From NCBI GenBank assembly GCA_017858515.1, contig JAFMBM010000005.1, forward strand, positions 1 through 64,000: a stretch of 64,000 nt of DNA, written 5' to 3'. How positions within the stretch are numbered: the first letter of the stretch is position 1; every line of letters begins with the position of its first letter. Below, piece after piece: positions 1 to 8,822 of the stretch. Under the pieces are notes generated by a model. It worked only from the letters and a program-made list of their open reading frames with translations, made no database searches and was not told the DNA's origin. Made by a program: the position numbers and the translations under genes. This DNA is from Cryomorphaceae bacterium. GTDB taxonomy: Bacteria; Bacteroidota; Bacteroidia; Flavobacteriales; Schleiferiaceae.

Positions 1-31
1 TCCTTTTGGGTTTGTTTTTTTATTGGGTGTA

Positions 32-655
32 TCAAGGCTGTAGAATGAGTTTTTCTGTTTGTAAGAGCCTATCTCCATCCCAAACCTGAAGACTGTCTAC
101 TCCTGCTGCCAAATGGCCCAAATGCAAGGTGCAGGCAGAGTTTTCGGGTTCGCACTCTAGCGTATATACTTCCTTTCCATGTACATCCATTACAGCAATG
201 GTCATACTCGGTAATTTCTCTAACCACTCTATTCCATACCAATTTACAAAAACAAGGTCTGAACTTGGGTTGGGAGAAATACGTACCGATGGAGTGTACT
301 GCATGGGTCTGCTGGTTGCAGTAGCACTGCTATTTTGTCCGCGTTTAGAGCTTGAAGATTGCGGATTGGGAATGGGTTCTACATAATGGGTTGTATCGCC
401 ATTTAAATAAAGCAGTGCCGTTGCTTTTAAAGAAGTAATGGGGTGTAAAGTGTCGTTTGCAATGGGTGTTAAGGAAAATGTGCCTGGATAACCCGTAAAC
501 AGTACTATATAAAACTGGGTAGAGGTGGTATTATGGGCTACGTATTTTATATCGCTCAACATCAGTTCGGCATTTATGCGCATTAAGCCGTCTATTTGTG
601 GGGTAAAAGCACCATTAAAATCCATATTCAAAAGAACCGCCTGAATGTAGTCCAT
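32..655 (-). CDS. T9SS type A sorting-domain protein, probably N-terminally truncated
   Basis: C-terminal SPNPSSDLVFVNW...MTIAVMDVHGKEVYTLE... resembles a Por secretion C-terminal domain; no recognisable catalytic domain upstream. Confidence 0.5.
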   Translation of the reverse strand: MDYIQAVLLNMDFNGAFTPQIDGLMRINAELMLSDIKYVAHNTTSTQFYIVLFTGYPGTFSLTPIANDTLHPITSLKATALLYLNGDTTHYVEPIPNPQSSSSKRGQNSSATATSRPMQYTPSVRISPNPSSDLVFVNWYGIEWLEKLPSMTIAVMDVHGKEVYTLECEPENSACTLHLGHLAAGVDSLQVWDGDRLLQTEKLILQP

Positions 656-866
656 ATTTGTATTTCCACACCATTAACTTTCTACTTTAACATTCATAGG
701 AATCCCGCGCCCAGACTGACTTTCAGCGGACTACAGAAAATACGCACAGCTTTTTTTGGATTGTTTTCGGCTGTTTTCTATTGTTGTAAGCGTATTCTTT
801 ACGATTGCTTTTGTATTGTGCTCGTTGGCTTTTGAAATGTTCTGTTCATAAAGAAATAGAAGGCCT

Positions 867-1118
867 CTACCGAAACAAATGCAGCTCCCCATGGTATTCG
901 GTTTCGCCTAGTTTGAGCTGATAGAAATACACTCCGCTGGCTAGGCTTCCTCCGCTTGGGTCTATGCCTTGAAAGGGGCTTTGTACTTCTTCGCTTTCAA
1001 AAACCAAGGCGCCCCATACCTTCGGAATTATCAAAAACATAAAAGCCCTCATTCCCCTAGCCTTTCTCAAATATTCCCCTGATAAACGCATTCTAGATCT
1101 CTTGGGCCAACCTCCCAT
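867..1118 (-). pseudogene. Remnant of a gliding-motility/T9SS type B (CHU_C-like) C-terminal domain
   Basis: VWGALVFESEEVQSPFQGIDPSGGSLASGVYFYQLKLGETEYHGELHLFR is a typical CHU_C tail, but only the end is present and the preceding residues do not continue the fold. Confidence 0.5.
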
Positions 1119-1143
1119 TTGTCGAATAACTCTAACTTAAACG

Positions 1144-1172
1144 AAAAAAAGCCCTCATAGAGCGGGCTTTTC
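1144..1172 (-). terminator. Rho-independent terminator
   Basis: Minus strand AAAAGCCCGCTCTATGAGGGCTTTTTTT, downstream of ORF 1217..1411. Confidence 0.6.
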
Positions 1173-1216
1173 ATATCCGATTTTTTCGGTCTTGTACTTT
1201 GTGCAATAGCTGCTCT

Positions 1217-1411
1217 TTAGTTCGCTTTTATTTTGCTCCTTCTTTCTTTCGAGTACAAATAAAACCCAATACACATTAATGCAATAAACATCAAGGTCTG
1301 GGGTATCCAAGGAAGGTCTTCCCATAACCATCGAACTTCTTTTTCATTGCCACTAAAGGGCAGACAAACAATGAATAGAAACAGGGCGGCATACAAAAAA
1401 TAGCTTTTCAT
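1217..1411 (-). CDS. Small two-TM membrane protein
   Basis: 64 aa ORF with two hydrophobic segments and a downstream terminator. Confidence 0.4.
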   Translation of the reverse strand: MKSYFLYAALFLFIVCLPFSGNEKEVRWLWEDLPWIPQTLMFIALMCIGFYLYSKERRSKIKAN

Positions 1412-1523
1412 ATTGATCTAGTTTTGATTAAAAATTCACTGCCGCAAACTTCCCATTAACGATGCGTTTAAATGAGTAATTCGGGCTTGAGAAAAGGTTG
1501 ATTTTTTAATTAAAACCCGATTG

Positions 1524-1967
1524 TCAATGCCTTAATTTTGATTTCAATTCATTTCTGCTCTTAATATTCAGCTGCTTATAGATCTAATTGATGTGTGATT
1601 TCAGCGTGCTTTGTTCGATGAAAAGCTCAGTTATTATTTCTTTATTCGACTTTCCGGCTATAATCAAATCATACACTTCCTTTTGTCTACTCGTCAGCCC
1701 AAGCCGCAAAGCGTTCAAATCTTCCCCTTTCTCCCTAGACTCAGTTTTAATCTGATTTGAAAGAAGGTCCATTTTCCTTTCGCTATTTTGAAAATAGAAT
1801 ACAACTAAGAAGGTGCTAATGACTACCATTTAAAAAATAGCGATTGGGTAAACCTGCAAGATTAAAGTCACCTTTCCATCTCCAGACCGAATGGATATAG
1901 CCAAAGAGGATAGCAAAATAGCGATGCCAAGAAAATACTTTTGATACTTTGAAAGTAGGTTTTTCAA
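1524..1967 (-). pseudogene. Membrane-anchored LuxR-type HTH regulator with two in-frame stops
   Basis: One frame reads (TTG)KNLLSKYQKYFLGIAILLSSLAISIRSGDGKVTLILQVYPIAIF*MVVISTFLVVFYFQN...LTSRQKEVYDLIIAGKSNKEIITELFIEQSTLKSHIN*IYKQLNIKSRNELKSKLRH*; stops are TAA at 1830-1832 and TAG at 1584-1586. Confidence 0.8.
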
Positions 1968-2206
1968 TTTTATTCAGTTAGCCGGCAGGATTCTGCGCAA
2001 CAGCTGATTTGCTCAAAAGTATTAAAATCCTCAAGGCCATAAGGTTGCTTAGACCGCCTGATATCTGTTGAATTTGCTCAAAAGTGCCTAAGGTAAAATC
2101 ACCTCAAACCTTTTTGCCATACCCCAACCTTGCCTACTAAAAACCAGGCTCAACAAAAGGTGTCTGTACGGGGCTCTGTTCGTATTCCTTTTATTTTTAG
2201 GGGGTT

Positions 2207-2232
2207 GTGCAACGGCTGCTGGTGTTGTGATG
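2207..2232 (-). repeat. Truncated/degenerate attC-like site at the end of the DUF2007 cassette
   Basis: Minus strand CACAAC-ACCAGCAG-CCGTTGCAC: R''-like CACAAC and CCGTTG as at the other R' boundaries, but only about 26 nt. Confidence 0.35.
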
Positions 2233-2238
2233 TCGTAT

Positions 2239-2646
2239 TTATTTAAATTCACTACCGCAATTTTTGCATTTGTAAACAGTCTTGTAGTAAATTGGAAATA
2301 CCATAAACATAAAAGAAAAGATTGCAGATAAAATTCCTTTTATCCCTTTCATTGACTTAAAACTGCTATAAATGTCTTCTGATTCACATTTGGGACACTT
2401 GATAACTTCTCCTTGGTCATTTGTTAGAGCGGATTTTACCGTCTCGTCAATGATTAAACTCGCTTTATCTAGATCCGATTTATTAATCTTCAATTTAATT
2501 CCGCCAACAGTTACGTTGTATAAAGGGTAAAGTCCAACTATATTTTCGTCAAACAGAAAGCATACAATATTCTCGCTTTCGAGTTTAGACCTCATCATAT
2601 GAGCCTCAATCGAGTTGTCAAATGTCTTAATAGTTACTAATTCCAA
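2239..2646 (-). CDS. DUF2007-type (putative signal-transducing) protein with C-terminal zinc-ribbon/TM segment; cassette gene
   Basis: MELVTIKTFDNSIEAHMMRSKLESENIVCFLFDENIV... typical DUF2007; CPKCES / CKNCGSE Cys pairs; TTG start. Confidence 0.7.
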   Translation of the reverse strand: MELVTIKTFDNSIEAHMMRSKLESENIVCFLFDENIVGLYPLYNVTVGGIKLKINKSDLDKASLIIDETVKSALTNDQGEVIKCPKCESEDIYSSFKSMKGIKGILSAIFSFMFMVFPIYYKTVYKCKNCGSEFK

Positions 2647-2661
2647 GTCTCATTTTTTTTA

Positions 2662-2745
2662 GCACCGCAACGGTTCTGCGGCAGGAAAAGTGGCGCCTTT
2701 CTCGAGTGTAATTGTGCGCCATTTTTTTACCGCATGTTATAGAGC
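2662..2745 (-). repeat. attC site of the DUF4375 cassette
   Basis: Minus strand GCTCTATAAC-ATGCGGTAAAAAAATGGCGC...GGCGCCACTTTTCCTGCCGCAGAACCG^TTGCGGTGC; imperfect inverted repeat with asymmetric spacers next to the core. Confidence 0.75.
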
Positions 2746-2747
2746 GT

Positions 2748-3299
2748 CTATTTAAATTCATTTTTGTTCGCTTTCACGTAAGTCAGTAATAATGAAGAAA
2801 TATCTTCCTCATATTCAAAAAACTGCGTATCACAATTGTTCCAAGTTTCTTCTGCCTTTTCTTCTATTTTATCTAGTATGTTTTGTCTGGATGTTCTATC
2901 ACTTGGAATTTTAGAGTCTGGCCATTCAGCATACACACGAGATACAATTTCCGCAGTTTTATTCGCTCCAATTAATTTTAGCGCATTCAGAGTTTCATTG
3001 GCATAATCACCACTAGAGTTCCAAAAAAACTGATGGAATCCTCCATTATTCACTTCACGCTCGAGATTTTCAACAAACAATACAACTTTTTCGGCATCAC
3101 TTAAAACATCTAGATTGTCTCCGTAATCGGATATTTCGTTGAGTTTAGAATCTAGTTCGATAATCGCCTGAATTGGATCTTCTATTTTTAATATTTCTTC
3201 AATCATATATGTTGAATCGCTTTGATTGTCTTGACCAGTACAGTTAGTGAAAATTATCAGCGAACTTATAATAAATGTTATTTGTACTCTGGTTGTCAT
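2748..3299 (-). CDS. DUF4375 (DMP19-like) lipoprotein; cassette gene
   Basis: Signal peptide ending TNCTG; NNGGFHQFFWNSSGDYANETLNALKLIGA motif. Confidence 0.7.
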   Translation of the reverse strand: MTTRVQITFIISSLIIFTNCTGQDNQSDSTYMIEEILKIEDPIQAIIELDSKLNEISDYGDNLDVLSDAEKVVLFVENLEREVNNGGFHQFFWNSSGDYANETLNALKLIGANKTAEIVSRVYAEWPDSKIPSDRTSRQNILDKIEEKAEETWNNCDTQFFEYEEDISSLLLTYVKANKNEFK

Positions 3300-3305
3300 G
3301 CTCTA

Positions 3306-5284
3306 GTAGAGTAGAGCCTGACATCCAATCGCCTTAGCTCTTTCTTTCAAAAGTAGCCTATGTTCATGAATGTCAGCGCCCCCTTCATCAAACCGTACGT
3401 GAACTTTTCGCTCATACGGCTTACCGATAGACTTCTTCATTGAGCTTTCGCAAGGGTTTTCAAGCGGGCATATTTTTCTATGTCTAGCAATTGGTAAAAC
3501 TTTACCAAATTCTCATAGGGGCGCTGGCGTAGCTCCCGATGCGCTTTCCTTCCTTTACTTTTCATCCACTTAAATAGTTTGTAGTCTAAATGCTTTTTGA
3601 TCACTTTTATGGTCTCCCAGATATGGGTCACTTTGCTAATAGAGAAGTAATTCAACCAGCCAATGAGCAGCTCGTTTAGCTTCCATACTATCCACTCTAT
3701 TGTCCAATGCCTGCGTTTGGCTAGCAACTCGCGTAGCTTGGTATAGAGTTTCGATCGCGACTTCATACTCGGACGTACATTGGTGTAGTTTTTCTTGTTC
3801 CACTCAAACTTTGATGGAACCTTTCTGAACTCAAAGCCTAAAAAGTGCAGACTGCTCTTACTGGTATGCAAGAGCTTGGTCTTCTCTTGGTTTAGGCTCA
3901 GACCCATGTTCTCCATTATTCTATTGATGTAACTGAGTATTTCTTTACTGAAATATCCCTTGCCCATCAGTAGAAAGTCATCGGCATAGCGTACAATGCG
4001 GATGTTGGCTTTTGCAAATTTCCCATCGGGATTATTTACAATTCGGTCAAAGGCGTGGAGATAAATGTTCGACAGCAAGGGCGATATTACTCCGCCTTGT
4101 GGACTCCCTTTATGACTCGCTTCTAGCTGGCCATTGGGTAATGCAACGGGGGCTCTTAACCATTGCTGTAGTAACCCTAGGATGCCTTGGTCTACCAACC
4201 GCTCTCTCAGCAATATAAACAGCTTACCATGGTCGATACTGTCAAAATACTTCGACAGATCTGCATCATAGACAAATTGATGTCCTGCGTAAATGTTTTC
4301 TTTTACTGCCTTGATCGCTTCCTTTGCGCCTCGTTTTGGTCTAAATCCATACGAGCTGTCGCAAAAATCCGCCTCCCATAGTGGCTCTATCAGCATCTTT
4401 ACTGCCATCTGAACCACTCTGTCGCGTATAGTCGGTATCCCCAACTTCCTACCCTCTCCTTTCTTCTCTTTAGGGATAAGTACTTGCCGTACGGCTGAAC
4501 TCTTGTAGGTGCGGTCTGTGAGCGATTGCTGTATATCTTCCAGAAACAAGCGCACTCCCCTCTTTTCGATAGCATCAAAACTCTCATTGTCTACACCTAC
4601 TCCCTTCGAGTAGTTTTGCCTGACCCTGCGGTACGCTTCCTCTAGGGTACTGTCTTCACAGAGTTTTCCGTAAAGACTATACGCCTTAAAGCTACCGTCT
4701 CGCTTGGCTCTAATGTATAGCTTCCTCTGGAACACACGAATTTGCTCATCGGTGCTTACCACCAATGGACCTGCTGTTAGACGCTTGTCAATACCTGTCT
4801 TTCTGTGTTCCATATAAGCTCGTCTAAAGTAGAGTCCCTTCCCTAGTTCAGGGTTTTGTTGTCCCTAACATCATCGGTACTATGAACTCCTCCGACTTCT
4901 CTTCTAACAGCTTGTAATTTCGTAGTACTTATATACATGCTTTTAAGATTGCCATCCTTTGCTAAAAGAGACCTCCCACGTTTAACACCTATCCATCTAT
5001 ACTAACGCCACCCCTTTGACTCCGGTAATTTACTACAACTCATACAACTGTTTATCATTGTAGTATGGCAGGGTTCCAGACCGTCAAAACGGTCCCCAAA
5101 TCTACGGGTACACATATCGAAGCTACTTGCGGGTTCACGCTTGCGCATTGCGGCTTGAGTATTTGATTATACGGAGCTTCAGCGTACTCCTCACAAAGTC
5201 TACTGTCCGTACATCTTCAGGGTGAACAGTCAATTGCCCTGGTAGGATTCTCACCTACTGGATAGATGCCACCTCGTGGCACAC
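3306..5284 (-). mobile_element. Group II intron 1, inserted inside the R' core box of an attC (GTTG^TAGAGC)
   Basis: 5' end GTGTGCCACGAGGTGGCATC..., RT ORF, domain V-like AAGCCGTATGAGCGAAAAGTTCACGTACGGTTT, 3' end ...GCTCTACTCTAC; removing it rebuilds GTTGTAGAGC, complementary to the cassette's own R''. Confidence 0.8.
3437..4813 (-). CDS. ltrA: Group II intron reverse transcriptase/maturase
   Basis: RT motifs SYGFRPKRGAKEA, GSPQGGVISPLLSNIYL, IVRYADDFLLMG; C-terminal maturase region LIGWLNYF; no HNH motif. Confidence 0.92.
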   Translation of the reverse strand: MEHRKTGIDKRLTAGPLVVSTDEQIRVFQRKLYIRAKRDGSFKAYSLYGKLCEDSTLEEAYRRVRQNYSKGVGVDNESFDAIEKRGVRLFLEDIQQSLTDRTYKSSAVRQVLIPKEKKGEGRKLGIPTIRDRVVQMAVKMLIEPLWEADFCDSSYGFRPKRGAKEAIKAVKENIYAGHQFVYDADLSKYFDSIDHGKLFILLRERLVDQGILGLLQQWLRAPVALPNGQLEASHKGSPQGGVISPLLSNIYLHAFDRIVNNPDGKFAKANIRIVRYADDFLLMGKGYFSKEILSYINRIMENMGLSLNQEKTKLLHTSKSSLHFLGFEFRKVPSKFEWNKKNYTNVRPSMKSRSKLYTKLRELLAKRRHWTIEWIVWKLNELLIGWLNYFSISKVTHIWETIKVIKKHLDYKLFKWMKSKGRKAHRELRQRPYENLVKFYQLLDIEKYARLKTLAKAQ

Positions 5285-5418
5285 CAACGGTTTTTTGGTA
5301 TGAAATGTATGGCATTACGGAGCGAGTCGCGTTCCACCGATGCCAAAGATAAATGCAAGCTACAAACCTTGTTTAACCTACTGACTGCCATATATTTTAT
5401 ACCAAATGTTGGGCTTTC
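5285..5418 (-). repeat. attC site of the HigBA cassette (R' box split by group II intron 1)
   Basis: Minus strand GAAAGCCCAACATTTGGTATAAAATATATGGCA...TGCCATACATTTCATACCAAAAAACCGTTG; arms near-perfectly complementary. Confidence 0.8.
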
Positions 5419-5426
5419 GTGTTTTA

Positions 5427-5735
5427 TCAGTCGAACTTGATCGAGATGTTTAAATGTCCACCAAGTCCGTCGTTAATTATTCTCTGTAAGGTTGAAAAAC
5501 GGATGTCTTTTAAGTTCTTTTCAAGTTTTGAGATATAAGATTTATTCGTTCCAGCTAGTTGAGCTAGCTGCTCTTGAGTCAGTCCACGTTCTTCTCTTGC
5601 TTGTTGAATGAGAACTCCAATTTTAAACGCTTCGTATTCATTTTCAAACTGTTCTCTTTCATCAGTTCCAATTGCACCAACTTCTTGGTTGATAAACTCG
5701 TCAAGGCTCGTCAAGTTTTTATTCTTTGTCGTCAT
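5427..5735 (-). CDS. HTH (XRE/HigA-like) antitoxin; cassette gene
   Basis: GVLIQQAREERGLTQEQLAQLAGTNKSYISKLEKNLKDIRFSTLQRI; overlaps the upstream toxin gene; likely start MTTKNK. Confidence 0.8.
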   Translation of the reverse strand: MTTKNKNLTSLDEFINQEVGAIGTDEREQFENEYEAFKIGVLIQQAREERGLTQEQLAQLAGTNKSYISKLEKNLKDIRFSTLQRIINDGLGGHLNISIKFD

Positions 5736-6060
5736 AATATTCCTTTTTAATTTGTTCAGCTCGTTCAATTTCACTTTTAGGAGTTTTTTGAGTCTTCTTT
5801 TGAAAGCCATGTCCAACTACAACTAAATTGTCAATATCGAAAAAGCAAAAGATTCGAAAAATGTTGTTTCCAACTTGAACTCTTATTTCATAAATCCCTG
5901 ATGAGTTTTTAATGAATTTAAAATAAGTTTCAGGAATTTGGTCCAACTCTTCAATCACTCTAAAAGTCCATAAAATCTTCTTTTTGACTTTATCTTCTTG
6001 TTCGTTGTAGAATGACTTAAAATAGTCCTTATAGAAGTAGAGTTGTCGTGGTTTACTCAT
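5719..6060 (-). CDS. RelE/HigB-family toxin (phage Gp49-like); cassette gene
   Basis: GIYEIRVQVGNNIFRIFCFFDIDNLVVVGHGFQKKTQKTPKSEIERAEQIKKEY is typical of this family. Confidence 0.85.
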   Translation of the reverse strand: MSKPRQLYFYKDYFKSFYNEQEDKVKKKILWTFRVIEELDQIPETYFKFIKNSSGIYEIRVQVGNNIFRIFCFFDIDNLVVVGHGFQKKTQKTPKSEIERAEQIKKEYYDDKE

Positions 6061-6138
6061 CTGGCAAAATTACCAAAAGTAGTCCAATTGAGCAACTCAT
6101 GTTTTCGAGTCCTTACATGAAGCCCAACGGTTTGCGTA

Positions 6139-8041
6139 ATCGAGTAGGCAGGGGGAATTTCACCCCAAGCCTCTCACAGAACCGTACGTGATAGTCTCCC
6201 ATCATACGGCTCTTGTTGTACAAATCTAAGCTACTACATTAATGTCAGAGAAGCTCCAATGGTAAAACAGAGTTGGATGTTGTTTCCTAACTGTTGCTAA
6301 CCATTTGTATCCTTTTCTGATGCTGGTTTTGTAGCGCTTATACCTTTTCCTTGCCCACCAAACTAATCGAACACTTAATAGTCTAAAGACTTTTGTGAGT
6401 TCGTACATCTTAAATTTACCATAGTAATTAACCCATCCCCTAATCATCGGATTGAGGTATTGAGCTACGCCTACAATGCTTTTAAAACTTAATTTGCTCA
6501 CGTTCAATTCTTCCAGCTTGTCTGCGATTCGTTTTCTTGAACTTATACTTATAGCACAGTCGTACCCTAAAAATAAACCACCTGTCTTTTTAGATATGGC
6601 TGTTCGGGGTTGAAAAGAATAGCCCAAAAAGTCAAATTTGACTATTGGGTAATTTCCTTTTCTTCGATAGTCGCGGCAATAGACAAGTTTTGTCTTCTTT
6701 GGATGTAATTCCAAGATTACCGATTCCATACGTTGATGCACTAACTCTAGTATTCGTTCTGCATGAGCTTTGCTTTTACAGTGTATAATTACATCATCGG
6801 CATAACGAATGTATTGTACACTTCTATCTGTTGTCTCTAACCATTTATCAAAAGCATAATGTAGAAATAGGTTTGCCAATAATGGGCTTATTACTCCGCC
6901 TTGTGGCGTGCCTTTTCCTTGCTTTTGGATTAGCTCTCCAGATACTTTAAAAACGGGTGCTTCTAACCATCTTTTAATGTAGAGTTTTACCCAGTTTTCG
7001 GGTACGTGTTTCTCTACGGCAAGCATCAGTTTGTTGTGGTCAATATTGTCAAAAAATCCTTTGATGTCAAGGTCTATCACCCAGTCTTGTTTCCAACAGT
7101 TTTCTCGAACTTTTTCTAATGCCTGATGGGCATTTTTATTGGGTCGATAACCATAGGAGTTTGGACTAAATTCTGCCTCTAATCTGGGTTCTATAAACAT
7201 CTTGACTACCATTTGTCCAACCCTATCGCTGATGGTAGGCACTCCCAATTTCCGGACACTTCCGTCCTTCTTGGGTATTTCTACTTCTTTAACTGGGGGT
7301 GGAAAATAGCTCCCTGATGCCATTCGATTCCAAAGTTTGTACAAGTGTTTGCTTCGATTGGCATCAAATTCTTCCATGCTTATCGAGTCTACTCCTGCAC
7401 TCCCTTTGTTAGAACGCACTTTTTGATAAGCTGCCCAAACCATTTGGCGGCTTATCGGTATTGATTTTGTTTCATTCCATAAATTCATCCTCAAATCTTT
7501 TGAGTTGGTAAATAAAATGTTACAGTACAACCTAAGCCCTTCGCTCCAAAGCCATTACAGCCCCTTCATCGCTACTACGACTTAGTCTGCCACTGCTTAC
7601 ACTATTGGTATTTTGCCTCTAAGTTGGTCTTATTGTGCATTTTCCTTGGCATTTGTAAGCAGCTTCCCAAGTTCCGTAAATAAGCCTGAATAAAGTTCTT
7701 GCCATCTGAATGACGCCAGTCTTACAGAAAGTAAATAGGTGACTTCTGTAATCAATGATATTGCTATCATCGCTTTTAATTCTGTATCATACTTCATAAT
7801 TTTTGACTGGGGGTTCCCACTTCTCGACACCTCATCAATGGTTCACTTTCGTTCAACTCCTTTATTCCTACCTGATAATCTCGTGGACTACCTTTTCCTA
7901 AACGCTCAGTACCAAAACTATTAATTAAAGCACCTTTAGGTGGTTTAGAGCCCTCGCCTATACAACGACTCTGATGGACCTACCATCATCTTACTTACAG
8001 CATTCAACCATTTTTATTGCCGTGGTTGATTCTTGGCACAC
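6139..8041 (-). mobile_element. Group II intron 2, inserted in the stem of the first cassette's attC
   Basis: 5' end GTGTGCCAAGAATCAACC..., RT ORF, domain V GAGCCGTATGATGGGAGACTATCACGTACGGTTC, 3' end ...CTGCCTACTCGAT; removal rejoins CCGCCACAAGTCATA+TACGCAAACCGTT, complementary to AACAGCGTATATAACTTATGGCGG. Confidence 0.82.
6226..7530 (-). CDS. ltrA: Group II intron reverse transcriptase/maturase (distinct from the first)
   Basis: NSYGYRPNKNAHQAL, GTPQGGVISPLLANLFLH, YIRYADDVIIHCK; maturase region MIRGWVNYYGKF. The N-terminal ~15 aa of the listed ORF are probably upstream of the real start (MNLWNETKS). Confidence 0.92.
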   Translation of the reverse strand: MYCNILFTNSKDLRMNLWNETKSIPISRQMVWAAYQKVRSNKGSAGVDSISMEEFDANRSKHLYKLWNRMASGSYFPPPVKEVEIPKKDGSVRKLGVPTISDRVGQMVVKMFIEPRLEAEFSPNSYGYRPNKNAHQALEKVRENCWKQDWVIDLDIKGFFDNIDHNKLMLAVEKHVPENWVKLYIKRWLEAPVFKVSGELIQKQGKGTPQGGVISPLLANLFLHYAFDKWLETTDRSVQYIRYADDVIIHCKSKAHAERILELVHQRMESVILELHPKKTKLVYCRDYRRKGNYPIVKFDFLGYSFQPRTAISKKTGGLFLGYDCAISISSRKRIADKLEELNVSKLSFKSIVGVAQYLNPMIRGWVNYYGKFKMYELTKVFRLLSVRLVWWARKRYKRYKTSIRKGYKWLATVRKQHPTLFYHWSFSDINVVA

Positions 8042-8159
8042 TATGACTTGTGGCGGTTTTCGAAGCACTTTCTTGTCGGCTTGCACCAAATTTACTTAAA
8101 AGCACTAAGCTCGAATTTACTACTTTCCCCGCCATAAGTTATATACGCTGTTAGCGCCT
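8042..8159 (-). repeat. R''-side portion of the attC of the first cassette; remainder at 6128-6138 beyond intron 2
   Basis: AGGCGCTAACAGCGTATATAACTTATGGCGG...CCGCCACAAGTCATA | intron | TACGCAAACCG. Confidence 0.8.
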
Positions 8160-8163
8160 GTTT

Positions 8164-8811
8164 TTATTTTTTCTTTATATAATCGTCAGTTAAACAACCA
8201 CATACGCATTCAGGTTCGGTAAATGATAATTCTTGTCCGTTCTCGGAAATGAGCAGTTGTCTAATCTCATTCTTATCCTTAAATTTTATAAGTTTGACTA
8301 AATAACCACCAAGCCAATCGGGTTCTGTTGTAATGTTAATTTCAGTTCTGCGTTGCAACGAATCATTTCGATAAAACTCAGCAATTCTACCTTCTACAAT
8401 CTTTAGTTCCTGCTTGCAATTGCATTTAAATGGTGAATTTATTTCTCCCCAATTAGTATATGTTTCTTTCCAAGTCCAAGCACCCGATATTTCGTTTATG
8501 AAGTTTACTTTGTTCTTACTAGAAGTCAGGAAAGACAATCTTTTTTTGGCTTGGTTTGCCCAAAAGGAATTGCTGTCTGATTTTATGATTAATTCGTAAA
8601 TCACTTTCGATTCTCGTTGCTTACTTTCTTCAAGGTCTAATGCTTTTTGAAATCTCATGGAACTAAGGTTCGATATCGAGTCTAATTTCAAATCTAACGA
8701 ATCTATTTTCTGAGTCAATCTGTTGTTCTCATTGATTAAGTTGTCAGTTTCTAATTGATTACATGAAGAAATCAAAATAAGTAATGTCAATATAAGTACT
8801 ATTCTGGTCAT
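8164..8811 (-). CDS. Hypothetical lipoprotein with coiled-coil; first cassette gene
   Basis: Lipobox LLILISSCNQ; start codon 20 nt from the cassette boundary. Confidence 0.6.
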   Translation of the reverse strand: MTRIVLILTLLILISSCNQLETDNLINENNRLTQKIDSLDLKLDSISNLSSMRFQKALDLEESKQRESKVIYELIIKSDSNSFWANQAKKRLSFLTSSKNKVNFINEISGAWTWKETYTNWGEINSPFKCNCKQELKIVEGRIAEFYRNDSLQRRTEINITTEPDWLGGYLVKLIKFKDKNEIRQLLISENGQELSFTEPECVCGCLTDDYIKKK

Positions 8812-8822
8812 TTTTTTTTAAT

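Noticed and set aside
4012-4381. + strand ORFs inside group II intron 1
   Set aside because: Antisense to the RT ORF.
3437-7530. Interpretation of the RT genes as retrons or defence-associated RTs
   Set aside because: Both have domain V-like RNA downstream, GTGTG 5' ends and maturase C-terminal regions, which fits group II introns.
7630-7924. Short ORFs upstream of the second RT on both strands
   Set aside because: They lie in the structured 5' part of the intron RNA (domain I region).
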